Positions 9,873 through 19,015 of a stretch of DNA of 64,000 nucleotides are shown here, piece by piece. Below the pieces are notes generated by a model that worked only from the letters and a program-made list of their open reading frames with translations, did no database searches and was not told the origin of the DNA. The translations under genes were made by a program, and so were the position numbers. Location of the stretch: positions 1 through 64,000 of the forward strand of contig QCHV01000002.1 in the NCBI GenBank assembly GCA_003217035.1, written 5' to 3'. The DNA is from Prochlorococcus sp. AG-402-G22 (GTDB lineage: Bacteria > Cyanobacteriota > Cyanobacteriia > PCC-6307 > Cyanobiaceae). Every line of letters begins with the position of its first letter. The stretch's first letter is position 1.

Positions 9873-11345
9873 TTATTTATTAGCATCTGATTCTGGTATT
9901 TGCTTAAGAGAAGGATCAGCCTGTTGTCCAACAGAGAATTTTTCCACCTCCTTAGCATCTGGTGAAGGTTCTTTTACACCACAAATTTCTTTATACATAG
10001 CTTCATACTCTAATGCAGATCTATCCCAGCTATAAAGTTGAGTCATTGCTCTTTTCTGCAATTTCCTCCAACTTCTTCTATGCCGAAAGGCTTCCCATGC
10101 TCGTACTAAGGCAGTATAAAAATCTATTGGTTCGAATCTATCAAAACAAAAACCGGTACCAGAATTCTTAACCGGATCATGAGGTGAGATGGTATCTACA
10201 AGGCCACCCACATTTCTAACAATAGGGATTGAACCATAGCGCATAGCCAAGATTTGACTTATACCACAAGGTTCGAAGCGACTAGGCATTAAGAAAGCAT
10301 CAGAGCCTGCATATATCAACCTAGATAAATAATCATCATAGGTGAGGAAGACAGCAAAACGTCCGGGATTTTCAATAGCCACTTGCCACAGTGCAGACTC
10401 AAGGTTGGGTTCACCCGTTCCTAACACAACAATCTGAGAATCAGTATATGCGAGCAAACGTCTTGCTACTTGAAGTAATAAGTCAACTCCTTTTTGATCG
10501 ACAAGTCTTCCTACCATCCCTAAAAGAAAACTATCTGACTTAACTTCAAGTCCCATTCTTGATTGAAGGACTGCTTTATTCTTAGACCTACCGGATAAAT
10601 TATCTGAATTAAAATTTGCTGGTAATAATTTGTCAGTCTCTGGGTTCCATTCATCGAGGTCAATTCCATTCAAAATTCCCCTCAATTTTCCAGATACATA
10701 ATTTAAAAGACCTTCGAGATTCTCTCCGTATTCCGATGTCCTGATCTCTTTTGAATAAGTAGGTGAAACAGCATTTACTCTATCTGCGTAAAGCATAGCT
10801 GCCGCCATTGTGTGATCCCCTTGCATATACCACGGACACCAAGCCATTCTCTCTAACTTCCACCTCCAAGGACCTTGATACTTCAAATTATGGATAGTAA
10901 AAACAGTACTAATCTCTGGGTCTTGATGCATCCAAACAGGAATCATGCCTGTATGCCAATCATGACAGTGAAGAACTTGAGGCTTCCATGAATTCCAAGC
11001 GAATTCAGCTGTGGCAGAAGCAAAGAAAGTAAACCTCCAATCTTCATCATCACCTCCATAAATTCTTTCAGGATCAAAAACAGGATGTCCAACTATATAA
11101 ATCGGCAATGAAGAAGTAGGATGCTTCGTTTCATAAACAGAGAATTCTGAGCCCATTGCCTGGGCACGAAAAATAGGTTTCTTAGGTATATCAAGTAAAC
11201 TCCAAAGCTTGCTATAACCAGGGATTATCAAACGAACATCATGACCAAGTTTTGAAAGTGCAGGTGGCAAAGAAGCTACAACATCTCCCATACCACCGAC
11301 TTTTATCATCGGGGCGCATTCAGCAGCTGCAAAGAGAACGCGCAT
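9873..11345 (-). CDS. glgA: Glycogen synthase (ADP-glucose type)
   Basis: Extends alpha-1,4-glucan from ADP-glucose in the cytoplasm. 490 aa with the GT5 layout. The N-terminal [16 protein letters not shown] motif binds ADP-glucose, [12 protein letters not shown] and TIHNLKYQG follow, and the C-terminal Rossmann half contains [16 protein letters not shown] and the acidic ESGN-equivalent region [17 protein letters not shown]. About 35 C-terminal residues are polar and extend beyond the catalytic fold. The branching enzyme glgB lies elsewhere in the window (39667) and is not in this operon. Confidence 0.96.
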   Translation of the reverse strand: MRVLFAAAECAPMIKVGGMGDVVASLPPALSKLGHDVRLIIPGYSKLWSLLDIPKKPIFRAQAMGSEFSVYETKHPTSSLPIYIVGHPVFDPERIYGGDDEDWRFTFFASATAEFAWNSWKPQVLHCHDWHTGMIPVWMHQDPEISTVFTIHNLKYQGPWRWKLERMAWCPWYMQGDHTMAAAMLYADRVNAVSPTYSKEIRTSEYGENLEGLLNYVSGKLRGILNGIDLDEWNPETDKLLPANFNSDNLSGRSKNKAVLQSRMGLEVKSDSFLLGMVGRLVDQKGVDLLLQVARRLLAYTDSQIVVLGTGEPNLESALWQVAIENPGRFAVFLTYDDYLSRLIYAGSDAFLMPSRFEPCGISQILAMRYGSIPIVRNVGGLVDTISPHDPVKNSGTGFCFDRFEPIDFYTALVRAWEAFRHRRSWRKLQKRAMTQLYSWDRSALEYEAMYKEICGVKEPSPDAKEVEKFSVGQQADPSLKQIPESDANK

Positions 11346-11392
11346 CAGGCTTAATTTACTTAGTTTAATGTTGACTTAGAGATAATAATCCT

Positions 11393-12283
11393 TCAAGGCA
11401 ACCAATCAAATTTGGTAAAATCAGGGTTTCTTTTGTCCAAGAAAGCATTTCGCCCTTCTTTGGACTCTTCTGTTCTATAGAACAAATGTGTTGCTTGCCC
11501 AGCTAATTCTTGAATACCTGCCAACCCATCGGTCTCAGCATTGAAAGCAGCTTTCAAACAGCGAATAGATGATGGACTGTTTTGAAGCACTTCTCTAGCC
11601 CACTTAACACCTTCTCTTTCAAGTTGATCAAGAGGAACTATCGAATTAATTAAACCCATTTCCAAAGCTTCTTTAGCACCATATTGCCTACACAAGAACC
11701 AAATTTCACGAGCCTTCCTTTGTCCAACAACTCTTGCTAAATAACCAGCTCCAAAGCCACCATCAAAACTTCCAACCTTAGGACCTGTTTGACCAAAGAT
11801 CGCATTATCGGCTGCCAAACTAAGATCACATAAAAGATGCAAAACTTGACCTCCACCTATTGCATAACCTGCAACTAATGCAATTACGACCTTTGGAATA
11901 CTTCTAATAATTCTTTGGAGATCAAGCACATTTAGTCTTGGCAGCCCCATCTCATCCAAATAACCTCCTTCAACTCTTACGCTTTGATCTCCGCCAGCAC
12001 AAAAAGCAAAAGCGCCATCCTTTGCAGGACCAACACCTGTAAATAAAACAACGCCAATATCTCTATCATCTCTGATATTAGTAAAAGCACTACAAAGTTC
12101 TACAACTGTCTGTGGCCTAAAAGAATTACGTTTGGAAGGTCGATTTATAGCGACTCTTGCTATGCCCTCAATGCTTTTGTGAAATAAAATATCTTTAAAA
12201 TCTCCACAAGAATGCCAATCTGTGGATTGTATTCCTGGCAAGACTTGACTGGGTGGACAATTAGATTCCAATCGCTTAATCAT
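11393..12283 (-). CDS. menB: 1,4-dihydroxy-2-naphthoyl-CoA synthase
   Basis: Closes the naphthoquinone ring in phylloquinone (vitamin K1) synthesis, the quinone cofactor of photosystem I. The 296 aa crotonase-fold protein carries CAGGDQSVR (oxyanion-hole region), [17 protein letters not shown], and the MenB signature [18 protein letters not shown], then [11 protein letters not shown]-terminal [12 protein letters not shown] matches MenB enzymes rather than general enoyl-CoA hydratases. It lies 34 bases after menD on the same strand, a functional pair. Confidence 0.96.
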   Translation of the reverse strand: MIKRLESNCPPSQVLPGIQSTDWHSCGDFKDILFHKSIEGIARVAINRPSKRNSFRPQTVVELCSAFTNIRDDRDIGVVLFTGVGPAKDGAFAFCAGGDQSVRVEGGYLDEMGLPRLNVLDLQRIIRSIPKVVIALVAGYAIGGGQVLHLLCDLSLAADNAIFGQTGPKVGSFDGGFGAGYLARVVGQRKAREIWFLCRQYGAKEALEMGLINSIVPLDQLEREGVKWAREVLQNSPSSIRCLKAAFNAETDGLAGIQELAGQATHLFYRTEESKEGRNAFLDKRNPDFTKFDWLP

Positions 12284-12317
12284 TGATAAAGGCCATAGCT
12301 TGAAGTTTCTGTTGAAA

Positions 12318-14042
12318 TTAATTTATAGATCTTTTGATACTATCTAAAATATTATTCCGTAAAAAAGTGTCTTTGTAGGAATTAGTAGAAACATGAAGCA
12401 CAACAGGTCCAGTTTTTGACAAGGCCCAATTTATATTAGATTCTAATTCTTCAAGATATAAAACATCTTTTGATGGAATCTTATAGGCTGTAACTAAATC
12501 AATAGGATTAACAAGTTGAGGCATAGCAAAAAGATGCCTAAACTCTCCTTTACAAATTTCTTGATTACTTACTTGGGAAAATATTCCACCACCTTCATTA
12601 TCAATCAGCAAAACGACTAAAGGTGGCTGATTAGATTGAGCAAAAAGCCAAGCATTTGTATCGTGTAAGAACGCCAAATCACCACAAACTAAAACCATCG
12701 GTCCTAATTTCAACGAAAGTCCCATTGCTAGAGATAAAGTTCCATCTATTCCAGATGCTCCCCTAAATCCGATACATCGATGAGAAAGAGCCTTTTCTCC
12801 AGAATAAGAAGTCCAATCCCTAATAGGACTACTTGCAGAAATCATTACAGCCACATTGGGAGGTATTAACCGAGGTAGCCAATAAGCAAGAGCTGGTTCA
12901 GTAACTGGTCCCTTAAGCTCAATATTATTCGAAAACCACTTATCAATTATCTTATTATCTCTCAAAAGTAACTTATATAATTCGCCAACAATTCCTTGAG
13001 AGTAGCCTCTGTTTAAAGAGGGTGAGAAATTAGATTGTTGATACCAAGTTTCAAAACCTTTTGAATATTGGAATGCTTTTTTTAAAGGATCTAGTGGTCG
13101 AGGATCTCCTTCAGTAATTAAAAGATGCTGACCAGATGAAGTCGTCAACCATTTCTCAAGAGCCCTACTTGAAGGTAATGGACCTAAGCGTAGAATCTGA
13201 AATTTATTTTTTAGCAACTCAGATCCAGACGAAATAATTAATTCCCAATGACCAATTATCCCAGGTTGATCAACTGAAATTCCCGAAAGGGGATCTGCAA
13301 AAATAGGCCATCCGGTTAATTCATACCAACTACTTAATGCTTTTCTAAAACCAATTATTTTTTCTGGAGAACCTCTCCAAGGTCCTACTAAAACAATCCC
13401 AGGAGAAGAAACATCCAGCTCAATAGATTCTTGCGAAAGGCTACATAGATCTTTAGAGACAGGTTTTACGAAACTTGTTATTTTATTGAAACCATCTGGC
13501 TCCCAACCATCCCAAACTTCCCTTTGTTCTGAAATTGATGGATAAAGTGGTTCTTCAATTGGAAGATTTAAATGAACAGGGCCTGGGAGCTCATGAGCTA
13601 AGTCCCAAGCTTTTGAAGTAATCGAATCGACTGTTTCAAAACTAAATAAATGCAACCCTTCTCCAGGCCCACTAAGGGCTGACCTAGTTACAGACTTTAA
13701 AAAATCCTCTTGATTTACTGTTTGATTAGCGCCACACTTTTTAAGTCTAGAAGGTCTATCAGCAGTAATAAAAATAATAGGCAGACATGAGAAATCAGCC
13801 TCAATTGCTGCAGGCAATAGATTGCCAACTGCTGTACCAGAAGTGGTAATAAGAATAGTTGCTTTGCCTGAGGCAGAACTTAGACCTAGAGCTAAAAATG
13901 CAGCCGACCTCTCGTCAATAGCTGTATAAAGCTTCAATGCAGAAAATTGCGCAAGACCTCCTGCTGCCAGAGCAATAGGAGCAGACCTACTACCAGGACA
14001 CAGGACTACATTTTCCAATCCTTTATCCTTAAAAGCCTTCAA
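12318..14042 (-). CDS. menD: 2-succinyl-5-enolpyruvyl-6-hydroxy-3-cyclohexene-1-carboxylate synthase
   Basis: Thiamine-diphosphate enzyme of phylloquinone synthesis, acting with menB. Motifs: [16 protein letters not shown], the TPP-activating Glu in [53 protein letters not shown] and, in the C-terminal TPP domain, [12 protein letters not shown] and [10 protein letters not shown]. The first conventional start is TTG at 14042, but this cuts into the family's N-terminal helix. The same frame continues upstream ([13 protein letters not shown]) to a stop at 14163-14165 with no ATG, GTG or TTG. The real start is therefore uncertain and may be a rare codon such as CTG at 14084 or ATT at 14108. Confidence 0.93.
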   Translation of the reverse strand: MKAFKDKGLENVVLCPGSRSAPIALAAGGLAQFSALKLYTAIDERSAAFLALGLSSASGKATILITTSGTAVGNLLPAAIEADFSCLPIIFITADRPSRLKKCGANQTVNQEDFLKSVTRSALSGPGEGLHLFSFETVDSITSKAWDLAHELPGPVHLNLPIEEPLYPSISEQREVWDGWEPDGFNKITSFVKPVSKDLCSLSQESIELDVSSPGIVLVGPWRGSPEKIIGFRKALSSWYELTGWPIFADPLSGISVDQPGIIGHWELIISSGSELLKNKFQILRLGPLPSSRALEKWLTTSSGQHLLITEGDPRPLDPLKKAFQYSKGFETWYQQSNFSPSLNRGYSQGIVGELYKLLLRDNKIIDKWFSNNIELKGPVTEPALAYWLPRLIPPNVAVMISASSPIRDWTSYSGEKALSHRCIGFRGASGIDGTLSLAMGLSLKLGPMVLVCGDLAFLHDTNAWLFAQSNQPPLVVLLIDNEGGGIFSQVSNQEICKGEFRHLFAMPQLVNPIDLVTAYKIPSKDVLYLEELESNINWALSKTGPVVLHVSTNSYKDTFLRNNILDSIKRSIN

Positions 14043-14153
14043 TAGCTTTATGCATATAAAAAAATTGGCGCGTGCTATAGACAGTGAATGATCAGTAACT
14101 AATACAATCCTCGGATAAAAAACCCAAATATGGTCTAACTGAAGAAAATTTAA

Positions 14154-14729
14154 ATGACATCCTCAAAATCAAATTTGTCTCAAGAAAGGAAAAGTAGCTG
14201 GAAAAACATCCTAATTTGGTTGCTACTAGCCTTTTTGATGAGATGGCTTGTAATTGAACCAAGGTGGATTCCATCTGGTTCAATGCTTCCAACATTAAAG
14301 ATTCAAGATCGAATATTGGTTGAAAAAATAAGTCCCAAAATTAACAAGCTTTCAAAAGCATTAGCAAAGAGAGAATCAATAGTAGTTTTCAAACCTCCAA
14401 AAAAATTAGTTGATGCTGGATATGAAAGTAATACTGCTTTAATTAAAAGGGTAGTTGGAATCCCAGGTGATGTATTAGAAATAAATTCTGGCAAACTAAT
14501 TAGAAATGGCACATATATCGAAGAACCTTGGCTTTCTGAACCAATAAAATATGAAATGAATAAAATAATTGTGCCTGATAATTCTGTTTGGGTTCTTGGT
14601 GACAATAGAAACAATAGTCTTGACTCTCATTTATGGGGAGCTCTACCAAGAGAAAACATAATAGGGACAGCTGTTTTCAGATATTGGCCTCTAAAAACAA
14701 TTGGGCCTATTAGGTTCTCTTTCACTTGA
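14154..14729 (+). CDS. lepB: Signal peptidase I
   Basis: Membrane-bound serine protease that removes signal peptides from exported proteins. 191 aa with one N-terminal membrane segment (about residues 18-34). It has the catalytic Ser in IPSGSMLPTL, the catalytic Lys in ALIKRVVGIPGD, and the box VLGDNRNNSLDSHLWG. Length and single transmembrane span fit the short cyanobacterial and Gram-positive type. It diverges from menD; the shared upstream region is about 110 bases or less. DUF760 follows after 52 bases on the same strand. Confidence 0.95.
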   Translation: MTSSKSNLSQERKSSWKNILIWLLLAFLMRWLVIEPRWIPSGSMLPTLKIQDRILVEKISPKINKLSKALAKRESIVVFKPPKKLVDAGYESNTALIKRVVGIPGDVLEINSGKLIRNGTYIEEPWLSEPIKYEMNKIIVPDNSVWVLGDNRNNSLDSHLWGALPRENIIGTAVFRYWPLKTIGPIRFSFT

Positions 14730-14781
14730 AAAGTAAAGTAAACAGACCATAATGCGATAGGGTTAATAATAAGATTGAGAT

Positions 14782-15141
14782 ATGACAGAGATGTTCAACC
14801 CTGAGTTTCTAGCTACTGATAGTAATGATGGGCATGAAGGCAATGCTCTTATTGAGTATCTACAAGATCAATCTCCTGATGTCCTTCAAAGAGTCGCAAA
14901 ATCTGCAAGCACAGATATCCAAGACATTATTAGACACAACGTTCAAGGCTTACTTGGAATGCTTCCTGGAGAGCAATTTGAAGTAAAAGTCACATCATCT
15001 AGAGATCAATTCGCAAATCTTCTTGCATCAGCAATGATGACTGGATATTTTCTTAGGCAAATGGAGCAACGCAAAGAGCTTGAAGAGTCCCTTTTATCAG
15101 ACAAAGAAATGGAAGTAGATCCTGAAGATCTCAATCTTTAA
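14782..15141 (+). CDS. DUF760 family protein
   Basis: 119 aa, soluble, helix-rich and acidic at the C-terminus. The central stretch LIEYLQDQSPDVLQRVAKSAS, with IRHNVQGLLGMLP and SRDQFANLLASAMMTGYFLRQ, matches the DUF760 family of cyanobacteria and plant plastids. Its function is unknown, and no catalytic motif is visible. The start may be residue 1 or Met4. Its 3' end overlaps the convergent DUF4336 gene by 11 bases. Confidence 0.85.
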   Translation: MTEMFNPEFLATDSNDGHEGNALIEYLQDQSPDVLQRVAKSASTDIQDIIRHNVQGLLGMLPGEQFEVKVTSSRDQFANLLASAMMTGYFLRQMEQRKELEESLLSDKEMEVDPEDLNL

Positions 15142-16336
15142 TAAGAGGGATAGGATTTCTAGGTACTACTCCTTTCTTTAAAAGATTCTTGTCTAGTGAT
15201 CCTAGAAAAGTCCAATTACCATTTGATGGTGCCCATTTAGAAAAATTAATTTTCTTTCTTAAGTCCTCACAGGTTTGAGCGTCAAAAACGATTGGAGCAG
15301 AATAATGGGCAGAAATAAGCGTCTTCATTCCTTTTAAGTTAATCAAATTATCAAGCCATTTAAGTAACTCTTTTTTTGCCCTAGGGAAAACAAGCCTTTC
15401 TAAGACTGGAGCTACCTGCAAAAGAGGTTGGTTTTGTCCTATTAATCCTTTTGTTGAGCTTTCCCAGTCTTTATGCCATTTAAAAGGGTATATCCCGAAA
15501 TGAGTTTTCAAAGTTCTTAGACCAGGCTTAAAAGAATTGCCAAACGTTTCCAAAAGAGAAGGTATAGAAAGTTTTTGAGGCTTTAAGAAAGAAGCAAACA
15601 AGACCAATCTTGCCCATCCTTTTTTTCTAAGCTCAGGAGTATCTTTTAAAGGTTCATTACCAGAATCCCTGGCATGAAACAAAAGAGGGGTTGGATCAAA
15701 ATCAAATAATTCAGGAGGATCTGACTCAATTCCAACCAACGCATCTGTAACTATTAACGCGCCAGAAGGTTTATGAAAGCAAGAGACTTCCTGAAACCTA
15801 CCTAATCCAATATCCAACGGTCCAAGAGAAATCCACTCACAAAAGTCTGAATTAGGAAGACCATCATCAAATAAAACTTTGGTTCTAGATTTTGGCAACC
15901 CAATCCATGAAAGTGGTAATTGAAAAGGGAAGCTCCATTGCCCTGGGCAGACCCATAAAGTTGCTTTAGGGAAAGCCCTCGCCATTGCTGGCATGGAAAT
16001 TTTATGTTCTAAACCTGAGGCTGTTGGAAGAATTATTGAGTCAACAGCTCCATGCTGCTGCTCTAAAGAACGAAGTATTTTGAGCAACTCATCTGTAGGA
16101 GGCAATGGATTGATCAACATGAGTCCTCCTGGGGTTTTTACTACTGTTAAACGAACAGGGACTGCGACATAATAAAGACCTTGTAATTGCTCAAAACCCC
16201 AAATCTGATTAGCAACTAATTCCTTAAAATACGTTTTACGCGATCCATAAGGGTAAAGGGGCAATAAAGGCCACCAGAACCAATTTTGAGGAGGAAAATC
16301 TTTTTTATTAGAGTTGATTTGTAGATCCTTTTTCAC
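15131..16336 (-). CDS. DUF4336 family protein (metallo-beta-lactamase-like fold, degenerate site)
   Basis: 401 aa with no signal peptide. WFWWPLLPLYPYG near the N-terminus, PVRLTVVKTPGGLMLINPLPPT, IILPTASGLEHK and FPKATLWVCPGQWSFP are characteristic of DUF4336. The fold resembles metallo-beta-lactamases, but the HxHxDH zinc motif is replaced by TASGLEHK, so metal-dependent hydrolysis is doubtful. It begins only 3 bases after the stop of the manganese permease gene and is very likely co-transcribed with the Mn transporter. Function unknown. Confidence 0.82.
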   Translation of the reverse strand: MKKDLQINSNKKDFPPQNWFWWPLLPLYPYGSRKTYFKELVANQIWGFEQLQGLYYVAVPVRLTVVKTPGGLMLINPLPPTDELLKILRSLEQQHGAVDSIILPTASGLEHKISMPAMARAFPKATLWVCPGQWSFPFQLPLSWIGLPKSRTKVLFDDGLPNSDFCEWISLGPLDIGLGRFQEVSCFHKPSGALIVTDALVGIESDPPELFDFDPTPLLFHARDSGNEPLKDTPELRKKGWARLVLFASFLKPQKLSIPSLLETFGNSFKPGLRTLKTHFGIYPFKWHKDWESSTKGLIGQNQPLLQVAPVLERLVFPRAKKELLKWLDNLINLKGMKTLISAHYSAPIVFDAQTCEDLRKKINFSKWAPSNGNWTFLGSLDKNLLKKGVVPRNPIPLIKD

Positions 16337-16339
16337 AAA

Positions 16340-17209
16340 TTATGGAGAGCTCGAGTTAGTAAATTTAAGGATCCCATATCTTGGTGCAAAGAGAAATGCC
16401 AAAAGAAATATGAGAGTTTGTACTAAGACAATTGAACCGCCTGTTTCTATATCAAACCAATAACTAATATATACACCCAATATACTAGAAATAGAACTAC
16501 TTAGAACAGCCAGATAATTCATTCTGTCAAATCTATCTGTCAATAAATAAGCTGTAGCGCCAGGAGTAATTAACATGGCAACTACTAAAATGATGCCGAC
16601 AGTTTGAAGACCAGCAACTGCTGCCAAGGAAAGAACAGATAGCAAGAGATAATGCAATATTCCAGTATTAATGCCAATAGACCTAGCATGAGTAGGGTCA
16701 AAGCAATAAAGCATCAAATCTCTTCTAAAAATCAATAAAATTGCAATCACAATAAAAGATATTATGAGAGTTTGCTGTAAATCTAAATTAGATATTCCCA
16801 ATGGACTTCCAAAGAGAATATGCATTAAATCGATATTACTTTTAATCTTCGAGACCAGAACCAATCCTAGAGCAAAAAAACCTGTAAAAACTAGTCCAAT
16901 AACTGTATCTTCCTTAACTCTGGATTTTTGTTTTACAAATCCAATAAGAGCAACTGATCCGACTCCAAAAACGAATGCACCAAGTGAAAAAGGGAGCCCT
17001 AAGGCATAAGCGATTACTACTCCAGGCATTACTGCATGAGAAACAGCATCTCCCATCAAAGCCCACCCTTTAAGGGTCATGTAACAAGAAAGCAAGCCAC
17101 AAACTCCACCAACAAGGGCACTTACCATAAGAGCCCTTCTCATAAATTCATGGGTAAGTGGTTCAAGCAGAAAACCTAAAGGAGATATAGAAGTGAACAG
17201 ATTAATCAT
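16340..17209 (-). CDS. mntB: Metal ABC transporter permease (probable manganese)
   Basis: Inner-membrane subunit of a zinc/manganese-type ABC importer (ABC-3 family). 289 aa with about eight or nine hydrophobic segments. Typical strings: GLLSCYMTLKGWALMGDAVSHAVMPG near the N-terminus and VGIILVVAMLITPGATAYLLTDR in the second half. It is 9 bases downstream of the ATPase gene in the order binding protein, ATPase, permease. Metal choice is inferred from the binding protein, whose ligands fit Mn. Confidence 0.91.
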   Translation of the reverse strand: MINLFTSISPLGFLLEPLTHEFMRRALMVSALVGGVCGLLSCYMTLKGWALMGDAVSHAVMPGVVIAYALGLPFSLGAFVFGVGSVALIGFVKQKSRVKEDTVIGLVFTGFFALGLVLVSKIKSNIDLMHILFGSPLGISNLDLQQTLIISFIVIAILLIFRRDLMLYCFDPTHARSIGINTGILHYLLLSVLSLAAVAGLQTVGIILVVAMLITPGATAYLLTDRFDRMNYLAVLSSSISSILGVYISYWFDIETGGSIVLVQTLIFLLAFLFAPRYGILKFTNSSSP

Positions 17210-17218
17210 TAGATCTAT

Positions 17219-18004
17219 CTATTCTAAAGAAGCAGCTCCTGAGATTGGATCTGGGTGCATACCGCCAAATGTTCTAGAAAGATTTTCTGAGGTAAACACT
17301 TCTGAAGTCTGACCATAAGCTAAAACTGTTTTATTAATTAGAACAACTAAATCACAAAATTCTCTAACGTGACCAAGATCATGAGTTGATATCAAAATGG
17401 TTCTGCCATCCTGTCGAAATTGAAGAAACAAATCTGCCATTAATTTCTCAGTTCTTACATCTACACCAGCAAAAGGCTCATCGAGCAATAGCACTGAAGC
17501 TCTTTGAGCTATAGCTCTAGCCAAAAAAGCTCTTTTTCTTTGACCTCCAGAAAGAGCACCTATAGGTCTATTAACATAATCAGTTAGCTCTACTCTTTCC
17601 AAAGCATGCCATACAGCTCTCCTGTCTGACTCTCTTGGAATTCTCAAGAAATTCATTGACCCATATCTACCCATCATCACTACATCCCAAACACTTACTG
17701 GGAAAGAACAATCTAAGCCTTCATTTTGAGGGACATAGGCTACAGCTTGTTCTATTTGCGCTTTGGGCACAGTAAGTCCATTAATTCTTATTTTCCCTCT
17801 AGAAGGCCTAATAAATCCCATCAAAGCTTTAAAGAGAGTAGTTTTACCTGCTCCGTTCATTCCAACCAATCCGCATATGGAAGCTGCTTTTAGCTTTAGG
17901 CTTGCATCGTAAAGAGCAAGGTTACCGTTATAGTCAACACAAATTTCCTCAGCTTCTATGCGAAGGAAATTGCTTTCTGCCTTACTAGTAAATGATTCTG
18001 TCAT
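17219..18004 (-). CDS. mntA: Metal ABC transporter ATP-binding protein (probable manganese)
   Basis: 261 aa ATPase driving the import complex. Walker A GMNGAGKTTLFKALMG (about residue 48), Q-loop YVPQNEGLD, signature LSGGQRKRAFLARAI, Walker B VLLLDEPFAGVD and the switch His in STHDLGH are all intact. It lies 5 bases after mntC and 9 before the permease gene. The C-terminal GGMHPDPIS tail is common in this metal-transport branch. Confidence 0.93.
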   Translation of the reverse strand: MTESFTSKAESNFLRIEAEEICVDYNGNLALYDASLKLKAASICGLVGMNGAGKTTLFKALMGFIRPSRGKIRINGLTVPKAQIEQAVAYVPQNEGLDCSFPVSVWDVVMMGRYGSMNFLRIPRESDRRAVWHALERVELTDYVNRPIGALSGGQRKRAFLARAIAQRASVLLLDEPFAGVDVRTEKLMADLFLQFRQDGRTILISTHDLGHVREFCDLVVLINKTVLAYGQTSEVFTSENLSRTFGGMHPDPISGAASLE

Positions 18005-18009
18005 TTTAT

Positions 18010-18963
18010 TTATAAAGGCTGAACTAAGGCATTCACAATTAATTTGACATTATGACGCTGTAGGTCAATGAAGGTTGACGCAGGTCCACTTGGTCCAGAT
18101 AAAGAGTCTACATAGAACGTACCACCAAATTTGGCCCCACTTATTCGAACGACTTCAAGTTGTGCTTTTGAACTCACAGTGCTTTCACAAAAAACTGCTG
18201 GGACTTTTGTAGATTTAATGATTTGAATTAAGTCTCTCATTCTTTTTGGCGTAACCTGACTCTCTGCATTCACAGGCCATAAATATGCCTCATTCATACC
18301 ATAGTCTTTGGCCAAGTAACTAAAAGCTCCTTCACAAGTTACTAATAATCTTTTCTCTGCAGGAATTCTTTTCAAAGCAAAATCCAATTCCTTGTCAAGA
18401 TTCTGCAATTTACTTTTATACACTTTTGCATTTTCTATAAAAGTTTTTTCTCCAAGAGGGTCAATTTCTATAAAAGCTTCTACTAATTTATCAACATAGT
18501 GCATTGCTCTTTTGGGAGACATCCAAGCATGAGGATTAGGCTTACCCTTGTATTTATCTCCAGAGATTAGAAGCGGTTGCATTCCATCTGTTAGAACTAC
18601 CCTGGGAATATTTCCAGCCGCTGATGTATATTTCTCAGCCCAAAGTTCAAGTCCTAAACCATTTTCTACAATTAAATCTGCTACAGAAGCTTGCTTTAAA
18701 TCACTAGGGGTTGGCTTATAACCATGAATTTCCGCACCTTGCTTAGTAATGGATTGAACAGTCAACCTATCTCCAGCCACATTCTTTGAAATATCTGATA
18801 ATACAGTAAAAGTTGTTAAGACCAAAGGCTTGGTAGACACTTTCTTGTCGGATTCAACAAGTTTTATTTGCTTACATCCATATATAATTAAAGCAAGGAA
18901 AATGCAAGAACTCAACTTAAAAAACACATGCGTATATCTATTAACTTGTTTCTTAATAATCAT
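18010..18963 (-). CDS. mntC: Manganese ABC transporter substrate-binding lipoprotein
   Basis: Cluster A-I metal-binding protein, 317 aa. The N-terminus has a basic start, a hydrophobic run and a lipobox-like IIYGC, so it is likely a lipoprotein on the periplasmic face. The candidate metal ligands are His in EIHGYKPTPSD, His in PHAWMSP, Glu in CEGAFSY and Asp in YVDSLSGP. The third ligand being Glu instead of His favours manganese over zinc. VTCEGAFSYLAKDYGM and YLWPVNAESQVTPKRM closely resemble cyanobacterial MntC. Mn feeds the photosystem II oxygen-evolving cluster. First gene of the transporter operon. Confidence 0.93.
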   Translation of the reverse strand: MIIKKQVNRYTHVFFKLSSCIFLALIIYGCKQIKLVESDKKVSTKPLVLTTFTVLSDISKNVAGDRLTVQSITKQGAEIHGYKPTPSDLKQASVADLIVENGLGLELWAEKYTSAAGNIPRVVLTDGMQPLLISGDKYKGKPNPHAWMSPKRAMHYVDKLVEAFIEIDPLGEKTFIENAKVYKSKLQNLDKELDFALKRIPAEKRLLVTCEGAFSYLAKDYGMNEAYLWPVNAESQVTPKRMRDLIQIIKSTKVPAVFCESTVSSKAQLEVVRISGAKFGGTFYVDSLSGPSGPASTFIDLQRHNVKLIVNALVQPL

Positions 18964-19015
18964 AACGATACAGGCACTCTAGATAACACTAATTAAAAAG
19001 CAATTAATATAATCT

